Below, one piece after another: positions 17,858 through 27,408 of a stretch of DNA of 64,000 bases (within the stretch, counting starts at the first letter, position 1; each line of letters begins with the position of its first letter). A model generated the notes under the pieces. That model searched no databases, had not been told where the DNA came from, and worked only from the letters and a program-made list of their open reading frames with translations. A program made the translations under genes and the position numbers. The DNA is taken from assembly GCA_022793995.1 (NCBI GenBank), contig JAAWDY010000044.1, positions 31,014 to 95,013 of the forward strand, given 5' to 3'. Source of the stretch: Coprococcus sp. GTDB taxonomy: Bacteria; Bacillota; Clostridia; Lachnospirales; Lachnospiraceae.

Positions 17858-20800
17858 CTATGATATGAACGGAGCTAATTGAAATTCAAAACAGAACCTT
17901 TCTTCATCAAAACGGTATTTTTCCATCACCGCGGGCCCGCAGCTGTTGGAACCGAGACCATTTAGCGCATAGTCCAGGCATAATATCGTATTTCCTGACT
18001 CTGCCAATTCAAAATTGTGCCTTTTCCCCTCCAATTCTTCCTGTGTATAGACGGACGCGTTAAATGAAAACCTTCTGTCCGACGCTGCCGCAATTCCAAA
18101 TATCCTGCCGCCAACATCCTCTTTGTCTGCATCGCTTCCATCTCTGCCGCCAACGTCTCTGCCGCTGACTTCCACAAAATCGCAGTCGAAATGGCTTCCA
18201 TTTTCTTGGGGCCGGATATAATCCTCATGTAACTGCGATACCTTTGCGTAATAAAGCCCGTGTGCCGCAGCCCTGTGCTTATCTCGGTAGCTTTCCATCG
18301 GACCGCATCCATAATAAGAAACATTTTCCAACTCGCCGGGCAGGAAAAGGCGGACTCCAAATCTGGGAAGATCCGGGAACTCTGTATTCCTAATGGCGTC
18401 CAGCTTCGCATGGATGCCTCCTGTTACATCGATCGTCCAGATTGCCGTGATATCAAGTATGCGCTGCACAGTCGGAGCTAGAACCGCCATCTTGCTTTCG
18501 ATCACAATTTTTCCCTCCGCTTGCCGCACTGCTGTGTCATATGCCCTTGCGTACGCCTCATGATAATGTGCCTTCTTCCACTCTTCTTTGATATACATAT
18601 CATTATCGGTGGGCGCCCGCCAGATATTCAGCTCCATGGGCCTGTCAAGATATTCCCTTCCGGCAAAGCTCATTTTTTCAAACAAACCGCTCTTCTTACT
18701 GTATGTGTAAACGAATTCGTTTCCTTCAACGACAATTTTCCCGTCCGTTTCCTCTATCTTCCATGTTCCGTCTGCATCTGTCCCGCTCTCAGGATTCAAC
18801 AGCCTTGCCGCAGTCTGGTTTCTTCCATCCTCATTTTCAAGAAGAATCTCGTCAAACCCCAGTATATGCCCTGCGGGTACCAAAGGAGAATTCTCCCGGC
18901 TCTGGTATAGGATCTTCAAATACACTCTCCCGGTTTTTGGTATCTTCACATCCAGTACCACTCCCGCCTCGCTGTGCGGAGCCACGGAAAACTCCGGGAG
19001 CGCCCCTGTTTCCACACAGACGCCGTCGCAGGTCACCTCATAACGGAGCACAGCATACTCTTTCAGGTCAGTAAAATCCAGATAATTACGAAGCCTCAAT
19101 TCCTTTGTCTTCACATCATAGGAAACCACTCTTGCAGGGCGGTGCACGTTCTTATACTCCAACAGACCCGTATGCGGCGTGCGGTCCGGGTAGACAAGCC
19201 CGTCCATGCAGAAATTCCCGTCATGGACCGTTTCATTATGATCCCCGCCGTACAAATATTTTGTCTTCCCATTCTTATCCTTTCCGGCATAAACCGCATG
19301 GTCGCACCATTCCCACACGAATCCGCCGCACATCCTATCATTGCCGTGGACAAGCTGGAAGTAATCCTCCAGATCTCCGGGACCATTCCCCATAGCGTGG
19401 CAGTATTCCACTAACATAAAAGGCTTGCTGGCATCTTTTTCAAAATACTCCTCAATCTCATCAAAAGGCGGATACATCCTGCTGTACAGGTCAAGATCCG
19501 AATAATCATAAATAACATCCTTTTTCCGATATCGCGCGCTCTCGTAATGCGTAATCCTTTCCGGGTCAAACTCCTTGGTCCACCGAAGCGCCTTTTCAAA
19601 ATTACAACCATACGCGCTCTCATTTCCCATAGACCACATTAGGATACAGGGGCGATTCTTATCCCTCTGGACCATCCTCTGCACACGATCTAAAATAGCC
19701 CCTTCCCAGGCCGGGTTATCCGCGATCCTCTCGTTCCATCCTTCCATCCGATTCTCGTCGGTATCGTCTTTATAATAAAGCATAAACGGACCGTGTGCTT
19801 CGATGTCCGCCTCATCCATCACCATGAAACCATATTGATCGCACAGTTGATAAAAATATGGCGCATTCGGATAATGGCTGGAACGGATGGCGTTGAAATT
19901 GTGCTGCTTCATCATAGCGAGGTCCTTCGTCAGCTGCTCTATACTGACGGAAAGACCGGTGACCGGATCCGAATCATGCCGGTTTATGCCGTGCAGCTTT
20001 ATCTTCTGTCCATTCAGATAAACAATTTTGTCCTTGATACAAATCGTCCTAAAACCCACCTGATCTGTAATGACCTCGTTTTCCGTCTCCAAAACAATGG
20101 TATATAAGTTCGGGCTTTCGGCGCTCCACAGTGCCGGCTCCTTGATTTCCAGAGAAATGTAATCTGCCTGAACTTTACCGGACGCCAGATCGTTTCCCTG
20201 CTTATCACAGACCGTGACCTTTGTATCAACCAGGCCGCTGATATACGAAATGTCTAACCTGATCTCTGCTTTCTTTTCAAAAATCTTTGTTGTGACCCGG
20301 TAATCGTAGACAAAATTTTCCGGCCTTTTCAGAAGATATACATCCCGGAATATCCCGCTCATACGGAACTTGTCCTGGTCCTCCAGGTAACTGCCGTCGC
20401 ACCATTTCATAACAAGCGCCGAAAGAATATTTCTTCCCTCCCTAAGCGCCTGTGTGACATGAAATTCGCTCGTCGCATGGGATACCTGGCTGTATCCGAT
20501 GTACTCTCCGTTAAGCCAAATATAGAAACACGAGTCCACCCCTTCAAAATTTAAGTACGCTTCCGGCGCCCGCTCATCCTCCTGATAATCAAATTCGCAC
20601 ACATACGCGCCGCAGGGAATATCCTGCGGGACATAAGGCGGGTCGAACGGAAACGGATACCGGATATTCGTGTACTGATGGGAATCATATCCAGCCATCT
20701 GCCAGACGCCCGGAACCTTGATCTCATCAAAACCGGATGTGTCAAGATCAGCCGCGTCAAATCCTTCTTTAAAAAATGGCTCTTTGACATCATAGATACT

Positions 20801-20971
20801 CTCAAAATATCGGAACTTCCAGTCACCGTTCAAAAATTGGATACGGTCGGACTCTTCCCGACGCTCCGTCAGATGCTCCATCCTCCTTGACGCGGGAATG
20901 TAATACGCCCTGGGCGGCATCGTCCCTTCGTGCAGAACCTCCAAATCCTCATAATACCTTGGCACAATCAT
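17858..20971 (-). CDS. lacZ: Beta-galactosidase, glycoside hydrolase family 2
   Basis: A 1037-aa LacZ-type enzyme that splits lactose and related beta-galactosides. The five-domain order is complete: jelly roll (about 40-220), Ig-like, TIM barrel (about 310-610), Ig-like, and the Bgal_small_N superdomain (NIWRAPTDND, about 780). The acid/base Glu is about 451 (MWSMGNESAYG) and the nucleophile Glu about 522 (VEYCHAMGNGPG). The length matches E. coli LacZ. A Gly/Asp-rich insertion near 955-975 is unusual and is encoded by short repeated DNA. An AAAGGAGG site precedes the ATG. The AraC regulator is divergent, the symporter downstream. Confidence 0.95.
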   Translation of the reverse strand: MIVPRYYEDLEVLHEGTMPPRAYYIPASRRMEHLTERREESDRIQFLNGDWKFRYFESIYDVKEPFFKEGFDAADLDTSGFDEIKVPGVWQMAGYDSHQYTNIRYPFPFDPPYVPQDIPCGAYVCEFDYQEDERAPEAYLNFEGVDSCFYIWLNGEYIGYSQVSHATSEFHVTQALREGRNILSALVMKWCDGSYLEDQDKFRMSGIFRDVYLLKRPENFVYDYRVTTKIFEKKAEIRLDISYISGLVDTKVTVCDKQGNDLASGKVQADYISLEIKEPALWSAESPNLYTIVLETENEVITDQVGFRTICIKDKIVYLNGQKIKLHGINRHDSDPVTGLSVSIEQLTKDLAMMKQHNFNAIRSSHYPNAPYFYQLCDQYGFMVMDEADIEAHGPFMLYYKDDTDENRMEGWNERIADNPAWEGAILDRVQRMVQRDKNRPCILMWSMGNESAYGCNFEKALRWTKEFDPERITHYESARYRKKDVIYDYSDLDLYSRMYPPFDEIEEYFEKDASKPFMLVEYCHAMGNGPGDLEDYFQLVHGNDRMCGGFVWEWCDHAVYAGKDKNGKTKYLYGGDHNETVHDGNFCMDGLVYPDRTPHTGLLEYKNVHRPARVVSYDVKTKELRLRNYLDFTDLKEYAVLRYEVTCDGVCVETGALPEFSVAPHSEAGVVLDVKIPKTGRVYLKILYQSRENSPLVPAGHILGFDEILLENEDGRNQTAARLLNPESGTDADGTWKIEETDGKIVVEGNEFVYTYSKKSGLFEKMSFAGREYLDRPMELNIWRAPTDNDMYIKEEWKKAHYHEAYARAYDTAVRQAEGKIVIESKMAVLAPTVQRILDITAIWTIDVTGGIHAKLDAIRNTEFPDLPRFGVRLFLPGELENVSYYGCGPMESYRDKHRAAAHGLYYAKVSQLHEDYIRPQENGSHFDCDFVEVSGRDVGGRDGSDADKEDVGGRIFGIAAASDRRFSFNASVYTQEELEGKRHNFELAESGNTILCLDYALNGLGSNSCGPAVMEKYRFDEERFCFEFQLAPFIS

Positions 20972-21051
20972 CTGTCTGACCTCCTTTTATACATGCCTCA
21001 CTACTGTAACATCATTATATAAATTTTCATCTACAAAGTCCATGAACATGA

Positions 21052-21079
21052 TTGGACAAAACATGCACAAAGTTATACA
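21052..21079 (+). promoter_or_regulatory. Possible promoter of the AraC regulator, in the lacZ divergent region
   Basis: TTGGAC and TATACA are 16 bp apart on the plus strand. On the minus strand a TATAAT (21014-21019) faces lacZ without a good -35, as expected for an activator-dependent promoter. Confidence 0.4.
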
Positions 21080-21110
21080 ATTATAAATCATAATACCGGG
21101 GGTGAAATTT

Positions 21111-21986
21111 ATGTATATTAATTCGGCATACCTGAACAATTCTCGTCTGGATTTTAAGGACAAGACCAAGCCGCTCATTGTGTCAAGCTGCGGTACGTAC
21201 CGGCTTTTAACGCGGCCTAAAATGCCGACCTTCCGCCCGAGGGGAAGGCTGGATTTTCAGATCATCTATGTTTCCTCCGGAATCGCACATTTTCACTTTG
21301 ATAATGCAGAAAATGATACGATCGTATCTGCCGGGAATATGGTGGTCTACAGACCCAAAGAATTTCAGAAATATGAATATTATGCCTCCGACCAGACCGA
21401 AGTATACTGGGTCCATTTCACCGGAGGCAATGTAAAGAATATTCTGAGAAAATACGGCGTCAAAGATGACATGCGGGTATTCTATGTCGGTACCTCCCTG
21501 GAATTTGAAAGAGTGTTTAAGAGAATCATACTTGAACTTCAACGCTGTCAGGCAGACTATGAAGAGGTACTGGCTGTTCTTCTCCGCTATCTTTTGATCC
21601 TCATACACAGACGGGTTACAAAACAGCGCGTACTGAAAAACGAATATCTTGGGAATGAAATGGATCTTGCGGCCCAATATTTTAACGACTACTATAATAC
21701 GGACGTTAATATAGAACAGTACGCCGCGTCCCGCGGCATGAGTGTCAGCTGGTTCATCCGCAATTTCAAAATGTATGCTGGCTCCACACCGATGCAGTAC
21801 ATTGTCTCCATCCGTATGACGAACGCGCAGGCGCTTCTGGAAACGACCACATATACGGTAAGCGAGATCGGGCAGATCGTAGGGTACGGCAATCCATTAT
21901 ATTTCAGCCGTATTTTCCGTAAACAGAAAGGATTTTCCCCTTCGGAATATCGAAAACAAGTTTTACAGACCCATCCATATCCATAG
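21111..21986 (+). CDS. AraC-family transcriptional regulator of the galactoside locus
   Basis: A 291-aa regulator with an N-terminal cupin-like sensor (about residues 20-150, with a GRLDFQIIYVSSGIAHFHFDN strand pattern) and a C-terminal pair of AraC helix-turn-helix motifs (about 190-285; YAASRGMSVSWFIRNFKMYAGSTPMQYI and VSEIGQIVGYGNPLYFSRIFRK). ATG 21111 is preferred to GTG 21102 because the GGGGGTG site lies between them at correct spacing. It is divergent from lacZ, so it probably activates lacZ and the symporter when sugar is bound. Confidence 0.9.
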   Translation: MYINSAYLNNSRLDFKDKTKPLIVSSCGTYRLLTRPKMPTFRPRGRLDFQIIYVSSGIAHFHFDNAENDTIVSAGNMVVYRPKEFQKYEYYASDQTEVYWVHFTGGNVKNILRKYGVKDDMRVFYVGTSLEFERVFKRIILELQRCQADYEEVLAVLLRYLLILIHRRVTKQRVLKNEYLGNEMDLAAQYFNDYYNTDVNIEQYAASRGMSVSWFIRNFKMYAGSTPMQYIVSIRMTNAQALLETTTYTVSEIGQIVGYGNPLYFSRIFRKQKGFSPSEYRKQVLQTHPYP

Positions 21987-22012
21987 CAAAAATGGAAATT
22001 TGGGCATACGAA

Positions 22013-22037
22013 ACCCCGCATACTACGTATGCGGGGT
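22013..22037 (+). terminator. Hairpin terminator after the AraC gene
   Basis: Perfect 11-bp inverted repeat (ACCCCGCATAC and complement) with a 3-nt loop, followed by CTTTG. It separates two convergent genes and may act on both. Confidence 0.75.
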
Positions 22038-22057
22038 CTTTGATAACATTCTATTTC

Positions 22058-23986
22058 TTACAATTTCATTCTGTATCTTTGCGCCGCCAGGCCAATCGCA
22101 GCAGAACAGATCAGAGCGACAATCCATCCAATCGGCAGACGATCCCCGGTTCCGGGAGATGACTCATCTCGATTCGTCTGACCCTGCGACGGGTCTTTTG
22201 ACGGATCCTTGGACGGATCTTTTGATGGATCCTTTTCTGTTCCTGCTCCCTGATCTTTGTCTTCCGTAAGCGTTAATTTTGTCTCGGCCGCACCATCCGC
22301 AAAATTTATCGTTATCGTATGGGCGCCCACGGGCAGCGTGTTCACATATTCTGCCTTCAAAGTAATGACAGTTGACCCTGCTGCCGCAGTATAATTCTCC
22401 TTTGCAACCTCTTTTCCATCGACAAACAAACTGCTGAATTTATTGAAATCTCCATCTACTTTGATCGTAACATCTTTCTTTGTTCCAGCTACAATCGTTT
22501 GGTTAGCCCCTTCCACAATTTTGTAAACATTCTGTCCGGAAGACACAGGCTTTAACGCGGATATTGCTGTCTCGATCGCCACGGCATATCCGTCTACCAC
22601 CTCCTGATCGGTGATATTCTTCCCTCTGACGACAGCTTGAATCGCTTTCTCCACTTCTTCAAAATTCTCATAATCCTCTTTCTTCAACGCTTCCGCTTTC
22701 GCAATCGCTTGATCGACTTTGCTATAATCAGCATCCAGATACTCTACCCTCCCGGAACCGCTTTCTATATTTTCATAGGACGGCTTACCGTTTGAAGTAA
22801 TCGTTCCTCCAACATGGATATCCCCTCTGGAGGAAATGTTTCCTGAGCCGATCTCTGTCGTTCCCCCGGTAATCGCTATATCTCCATGGGCAAGAATACT
22901 GCCCTTTCCCGTACCGCCTGTCGCTTTCACCTCGGATTCGGTGATCTCAACAGGTCCCTGGCAGAAAATTCCAACATCCGCTGTCGATTCTGTCTCTACG
23001 GAAGAATCGTCGATCACAGTGTTATTCACCACATAAAAGGCAGGCCAATATCCTTTTGCTACCACCTCCGAAGACTCCTTGATTTGCAGATTCGTACATA
23101 CAATGGCATTACTCTGTTTTGACTCTATATTGGCTGAAGCGCCGGAAACGACGATCTTATCATCCGCCCCCACAGCTACTCCTGTCTTCGACGCGGCATC
23201 CACTTCAGCCCCATATAAAATCTCAAGATTCCCACAGGTAACAGCATACTCCTCAGCCTCCACTATGGAAAGCCTGCTTTCTGAAATCACCACTTCTGCA
23301 CCAGAAGCGCCGATTCCCTGATCCAGATTCTCCATAACAACGCTTGAATTATTTGATAATGCGAGGGAATATGCTCCTGTCGCATTGATTCCCTGTCTTT
23401 TTGCATCTGCCGCGGAGCTGCCGGCAGACTGTGCGGTAATCTTTAAATGAGAATTGCTAATCAGATTATCCCTTCCGGTAATATATACCGCACAACCATT
23501 CTCTTTTCCTATATCGCCAAGAATCACTTCCAGGTTCGCGTCCTGGACAGTAAGCCCGCCTCCTTCAACAAATATCCCACGGCAGGAAAACGAAGAAAGA
23601 GACGGATCCTGGGCGGTATGGATCGTAAGGCTGCCGCCAGACGTCCCTTTTATATTCAGTGGATTGCCACTATAGATTCCATAATGCCCGCTGATCGTAT
23701 TATCCCCAACCAGCTCAACCGTGATTCCCTCACCTTGAATCTCAACTCCATATATCAGAGCCTTCCCGCTGGAATCCTGGTCGATCACAGCATTCTCCAG
23801 TGTCAATGTTTTCGTGTCCGGATTGTAGCTTGCCGTACCGCTTCCGCACGGTACTGTCTGATCTGGCGCCTTTAAAATATCGACTCCCTTCACCTTGATC
23901 TGCTCTCCGGCCGCAAATACTGTCCCTGGTTGAAAGATCAATGCAAAACATAAAACCAGGAAAACATAAAATATCTTTCTTTTCAC
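22058..23986 (-). CDS. Sortase-anchored surface protein with beta-helix-like repeats
   Basis: A 642-aa secreted protein. A GTG start at 23986 is chosen because AAAGGAG sits 6 nt before it; the ATG at 24007 has no ribosome-binding site. It has a signal peptide (KIFYVFLVLCFALIFQPGTVFA), then a long Ser/Gly/Ile-rich region suggestive of a right-handed beta-helix or carbohydrate-binding fold (about 30-400). A helical segment follows (KVDQAIAKAEALKKEDYENF, about 415-470), then an X2/Ig-like domain (about 480-575). The tail has four DPSK repeats, a sortase-like SPGTGD motif, a hydrophobic helix and basic end. The ligand is unknown. Confidence 0.85.
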   Translation of the reverse strand: MKRKIFYVFLVLCFALIFQPGTVFAAGEQIKVKGVDILKAPDQTVPCGSGTASYNPDTKTLTLENAVIDQDSSGKALIYGVEIQGEGITVELVGDNTISGHYGIYSGNPLNIKGTSGGSLTIHTAQDPSLSSFSCRGIFVEGGGLTVQDANLEVILGDIGKENGCAVYITGRDNLISNSHLKITAQSAGSSAADAKRQGINATGAYSLALSNNSSVVMENLDQGIGASGAEVVISESRLSIVEAEEYAVTCGNLEILYGAEVDAASKTGVAVGADDKIVVSGASANIESKQSNAIVCTNLQIKESSEVVAKGYWPAFYVVNNTVIDDSSVETESTADVGIFCQGPVEITESEVKATGGTGKGSILAHGDIAITGGTTEIGSGNISSRGDIHVGGTITSNGKPSYENIESGSGRVEYLDADYSKVDQAIAKAEALKKEDYENFEEVEKAIQAVVRGKNITDQEVVDGYAVAIETAISALKPVSSGQNVYKIVEGANQTIVAGTKKDVTIKVDGDFNKFSSLFVDGKEVAKENYTAAAGSTVITLKAEYVNTLPVGAHTITINFADGAAETKLTLTEDKDQGAGTEKDPSKDPSKDPSKDPSQGQTNRDESSPGTGDRLPIGWIVALICSAAIGLAAQRYRMKL

Positions 23987-24034
23987 TTTCGTCTCCTTTT
24001 CTTTCATAAATGTAACAATAGGTATCTCAAATGC

Positions 24035-24063
24035 ATTGTAATATGTATTTTATGTTTTGTAAA
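24035..24063 (-). promoter_or_regulatory. Promoter of the surface-protein gene
   Basis: On the minus strand TTTACA and TACAAT are exactly 17 bp apart, 49 bp upstream of the GTG start. Confidence 0.7.
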
Positions 24064-24132
24064 TAACAACATTTTTGGTACAAATTGCTTCCCTGCCATG
24101 ATACAATAGCTGTATTAAGGAGGCTTGTCATT

Positions 24133-25710
24133 ATGAAAAAAATAACAATTATTTCCCGGGTTCTAAGTCTTGCCCTCGCCGTTTGCCTGCTGTGCACATC
24201 CTGCGGCTCTCCGGCTAAGGCTACTACCATGAATCTCATCAAGACTGAGGGAACGGTGGACGTCCGGGACGACGCCGGAGATGACGTCTCAATCTTAGAA
24301 AACCTGAAACTTTACAGTGGATACGGCGTGGAGACGCTAAAGAAAAGCTACGCCTGGATCAAACTGGACAACGTGAAACTTGCGAAGTTGGACGCGGTAA
24401 GTGAAGCTGTGATCGAAAAAGATGAGGGCGATCTGGAGATCGAGATAAAATCCGGAAGCCTGTTCTTCAATGTCACTGAGCCACTGGATGAGGATGAAAG
24501 TATGGAGATCCATACTTCCACTATGACGGTAGGCATCCGCGGCACCTGCGGATGGGTGGAGTTGGAAGATGAACGTCATATGAACGTATATCTATTAGAA
24601 GGAACGGTAGAGTGCACTCTCACCGATCAGTCCGGCAAAGAGACTTCCGCCCGTGTATCTGCCGGAGAGATGGCAACGCTGTCCCTGAATGAGGACGGTA
24701 CTGGTGAAATCAGCGTAGCTCCTTTCACTGTATCCGATGTCCCGGAGTTCGTACTGACAGAAGCAGAGCGGGACGAAGCACTGGCGGAGGATATCCTGGA
24801 CGCTTCTGGTCTGGACGTGCTGAATCCTCCTGCCTTCATTGGAACAGAAGCCCTCTCCCGGCTTCCCTACTACGGCGATCTCTCCCAGTGCCATATGACT
24901 GCCGAGCAGGCCCAGGCCTACGCGCAGATTCTTGAGGATAATGTACGCGAGAGCGAGACAGCTGTATGGAGTGAATGGTATTCTTCCGGCAATTATGCCA
25001 AACCGAAATTCATATGGGCCTCGCTTTTTGACACCGGGGACGGCATCCCCGCCCTGTGGGTCGTTGGAGGATATGATATGCAAATCCCGGTAGCTCCGCA
25101 GCCGTACCTGGGCGAGAATCCCGAGTTTTATCCCTTCATGTCCCGGATCTATCAGTGGGACGGTACGCAGGCAGTCCTGGCAACCGATACGATGCCTGAA
25201 AATGGCTACAGCGCCATAACCGAGGAAGGGCTTGTCTTCCTCCACCAGACTGACTTTAATTATAATACGATCAGCACTGCCGCGGAACTCTACCCCTTAT
25301 CCGGCGGACAAGTTAGCGGCGAGCCGACCCACGTTCTCCAGAGTATCATAATCGAACAACAAAATCATCCTTCATCAGGGGAACTGCAGACCTTTATCGC
25401 AGCACATGGAAATTCGGACCAAAGCTATGATTACGGCACATTGTCAGGCAGCATGTGGAACGACTGGGGTATGGGAACTCCCGAATGGCACGTCTACGCG
25501 CTGGACGGGACATTTATGGGACCTGACGACGTCAGAACCGCATGGGAAGAATTGTCAGGACTCCCCTATTGGGGAATCATGAGCGACGCCTCAACCTTCG
25601 GTGAATTTGGATTCGGAGGATACGGCGCGCAGGATACCATCTGCAAATGGCGGGGCGATTGGCGCGACTGCACCGAGATCGCTACGTTACTTCGGGAAGC
25701 CGCCCAATAA
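24133..25710 (+). CDS. FecR-domain lipoprotein, unknown role
   Basis: A 525-aa protein. ATG 24133 follows AAGGAGG closely. The N-terminus looks like a lipoprotein signal (LCTSCGS, Cys about 24). Residues about 35-215 form a FecR-type domain: a first half of TEGTVDVRDDAGDDVSI type, then MTVGIRGTCGWVEL and VYLLEGTVECTLT, the classic FecR signature. The rest (about 230-525) is acidic, rich in Trp/Gly/Tyr and not recognised. No sigma factor or TonB receptor lies nearby, so this is not a Fec signalling system. It is divergent from the sortase-anchored surface protein. Confidence 0.8.
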   Translation: MKKITIISRVLSLALAVCLLCTSCGSPAKATTMNLIKTEGTVDVRDDAGDDVSILENLKLYSGYGVETLKKSYAWIKLDNVKLAKLDAVSEAVIEKDEGDLEIEIKSGSLFFNVTEPLDEDESMEIHTSTMTVGIRGTCGWVELEDERHMNVYLLEGTVECTLTDQSGKETSARVSAGEMATLSLNEDGTGEISVAPFTVSDVPEFVLTEAERDEALAEDILDASGLDVLNPPAFIGTEALSRLPYYGDLSQCHMTAEQAQAYAQILEDNVRESETAVWSEWYSSGNYAKPKFIWASLFDTGDGIPALWVVGGYDMQIPVAPQPYLGENPEFYPFMSRIYQWDGTQAVLATDTMPENGYSAITEEGLVFLHQTDFNYNTISTAAELYPLSGGQVSGEPTHVLQSIIIEQQNHPSSGELQTFIAAHGNSDQSYDYGTLSGSMWNDWGMGTPEWHVYALDGTFMGPDDVRTAWEELSGLPYWGIMSDASTFGEFGFGGYGAQDTICKWRGDWRDCTEIATLLREAAQ

Positions 25711-25856
25711 CATATGATACCAGTGCAAAAGGCCATTTCACACGGTAAGCTTGCTTGCCAGTGGGAATATGGCTCTATTCCCGCGAAGCAACGAGCCAAA
25801 TAGCCATGCTAAGTGCCCTTTGAGTATGCATGGATATTTGGCGACTGCCGCGAGTG

Positions 25857-25890
25857 TCAAATACCCCGTAGCTTGCCGCGGGGTATTTGA
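25857..25890 (+). terminator. Bidirectional hairpin terminator
   Basis: Perfect 12-bp inverted repeat (TCAAATACCCCG and complement) with a 10-nt loop, between the convergent FecR-lipoprotein and WYL-regulator genes. Confidence 0.75.
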
Positions 25891-25915
25891 CTGTACGCCA
25901 GAAACGTCTCTCCAC

Positions 25916-26905
25916 TCATTGGTACTGCCGGACCAACCGCTCGATCTCTCTCTTTATCTGTTCGACGACGTCGTCAGGTCCGACAATCTTCACCCCTTCG
26001 CCAAGGGAAATGATCCACCCCAGGAATTGTTTACTGACATGCACGTCCACCATTACTGTAAAGTGCTCCTTATCTGCCGGAATAAGCATCACATCTTTTC
26101 CAAACCGGTCTATGATGATCCCCGCCAAAGTGTTCTCCACCAAAAGCTTTACCTGCTGTTCTTTGCCCCGGAACATCCCGAAGCTCTTCTTGGCATAGTC
26201 CGCCATATCCAGCTTCTTAAAATGCTCCCTTCCTTCCCTTTTTTCTTCCGACATCTGAATATGCAGCATCTTATCGACCCGGTAATGCTTGATCTTACCC
26301 GCGTCAGAATCATATCCTACCAGATAATAATTCTCATCATCCCACGAAAGCCCCCAAGGACTGATATGATAGTATGCTCCGCCGTGACGCAGCTCCATCT
26401 CCTTTTTCACATTCCACTGAAAATATTGGAATCGGATCTTCTTATTTTCTGAAATCGCATTGTGAACCGCGTCGACCGTATAGTAGATACTCTCGTTCAT
26501 CGTCTTAATCCTTCCGGACACAAATACCTGGCGTTGCAGCTTCATCGCCTCATATTTGCTGACAAGCTTTTCCAGCTTCCTGATCAGCGCGTTGGTCTTT
26601 CGCTCTGTAATAAATCTTGACGACTGAATTGCATCCACCAGAAGCTTCAGCTCCGGCAGCTCAAAAAGACGGTTCACCACATGATAATGATACCTGTTGC
26701 CTACAGGCTCGCCTTCCACCTCAATCCCCAGGATATCCAGGTCGCGAAGGTCGTTATAAATAGTCTTTCTGTCCGCGGTTATCCCATATTCCTCAAGAGA
26801 AGCTATAATCTCCGGCATCGTGATATAATGCTCGTCGTCGGTTTTCTCCATCATGATCTGTGCAAGCCGGTACAGCTTAAATTTCTGATTGGTTCCTTTC
26901 GGCAT
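25916..26905 (-). CDS. WYL-domain transcriptional regulator
   Basis: A 329-aa DeoR/YafY-type regulator. The N-terminal winged helix (about residues 8-65, with MPEIIASLEEYGITADRKTIYNDLRDLDILG) is followed by a WYL domain (about 140-220, with HISPWGLSWDDENYYLVGYD), a module that binds nucleotides or nucleic-acid fragments. A C-terminal extension (about 240-325) matches the WCX region. ATG 26905 follows GGAGGGGG. The target genes are not evident; the tiny genes upstream on the same strand may share its transcript. Confidence 0.9.
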   Translation of the reverse strand: MPKGTNQKFKLYRLAQIMMEKTDDEHYITMPEIIASLEEYGITADRKTIYNDLRDLDILGIEVEGEPVGNRYHYHVVNRLFELPELKLLVDAIQSSRFITERKTNALIRKLEKLVSKYEAMKLQRQVFVSGRIKTMNESIYYTVDAVHNAISENKKIRFQYFQWNVKKEMELRHGGAYYHISPWGLSWDDENYYLVGYDSDAGKIKHYRVDKMLHIQMSEEKREGREHFKKLDMADYAKKSFGMFRGKEQQVKLLVENTLAGIIIDRFGKDVMLIPADKEHFTVMVDVHVSKQFLGWIISLGEGVKIVGPDDVVEQIKREIERLVRQYQ

Positions 26906-26961
26906 GTTAATCCCCCTCCACTGTCATATGGGAGCATCCCGCCTTCCCAATACAGCCCTTT

Positions 26962-27063
26962 CTAATCTTCCAGCCACTCTATATAATCAGACTCGCTGGC
27001 AAAGAGCCTGTATTCTCCGTCGACATATCCCATATAACCGTTCTCTGTATTGTATCCTTTCAT
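26962..27063 (-). CDS. Small 33-aa protein of a Tyr/Gly/Glu-rich family
   Basis: A 33-codon gene reading MKGYNTENGYMGYVDG, then EYRLFASESDYIEWLED and stop. AAAGGAG lies 9 nt before the ATG. The pattern, a short Gly/Tyr start, YVDGxYxLFAS and an acidic end, resembles many tiny proteins I associate with Lachnospiraceae genomes, so I take it as real although short. No signal peptide or helix pair is seen. It lies between the WYL regulator and two other small genes on the same strand. Function unknown. Confidence 0.75.
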   Translation of the reverse strand: MKGYNTENGYMGYVDGEYRLFASESDYIEWLED

Positions 27064-27165
27064 CGTTTTCGTCTCCTTTATTTTGTATTCTTTTATACAA
27101 TTTAAAGGATTAGCTGTCCAATACAAATACCACCTTGAAAGAGGCAGACAAAAAATGTGCTAAAT

Positions 27166-27381
27166 CTACCCTTTCGACGTCACCAGCGATATGATCCCGA
27201 TCACGATCAAGATTGGAAACGCTATCGAAACCAGTCCGCCTACGATCACTCCGATCAATATGATCGGAAATACTACAACTGTCAAAAGAATTTTTGAGAT
27301 TCCCCATGCCGCCCTGATCCCAAAGATCAATAATTTTCCAAAAAACCAAAACATACATATAGCAAATAAAATTGTCAACAT
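27166..27381 (-). CDS. Small 71-aa hydrophobic membrane protein
   Basis: A 71-aa protein made almost wholly of hydrophobic residues, enough for two helices (about 2-28 and 33-66), ending TSKG. A strong AAGGAGG precedes the ATG at good spacing. A longer opposite-frame reading at 27110-27358 on the same strand has no such support. Function is unknown; its place between the 33-aa and 46-aa genes suggests one transcript. Confidence 0.7.
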   Translation of the reverse strand: MLTILFAICMFWFFGKLLIFGIRAAWGISKILLTVVVFPIILIGVIVGGLVSIAFPILIVIGIISLVTSKG

Positions 27382-27408
27382 CTACTTCTCCTCCTTACAT
27401 ATTTTAAC

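Noticed and set aside
18521..18910. Open frames inside lacZ on the plus strand
   Set aside because: They are opposite-strand shadows of a complete LacZ protein with all catalytic motifs.
24133..25710. FecR/FecI/TonB-type iron signalling system
   Set aside because: Only a FecR-like domain is present; there is no ECF sigma factor or receptor, and the organism is Gram-positive.
25751..26452. 233-codon open frame on the plus strand through the WYL gene
   Set aside because: It is the opposite strand of a recognised WYL regulator and has no start signal.
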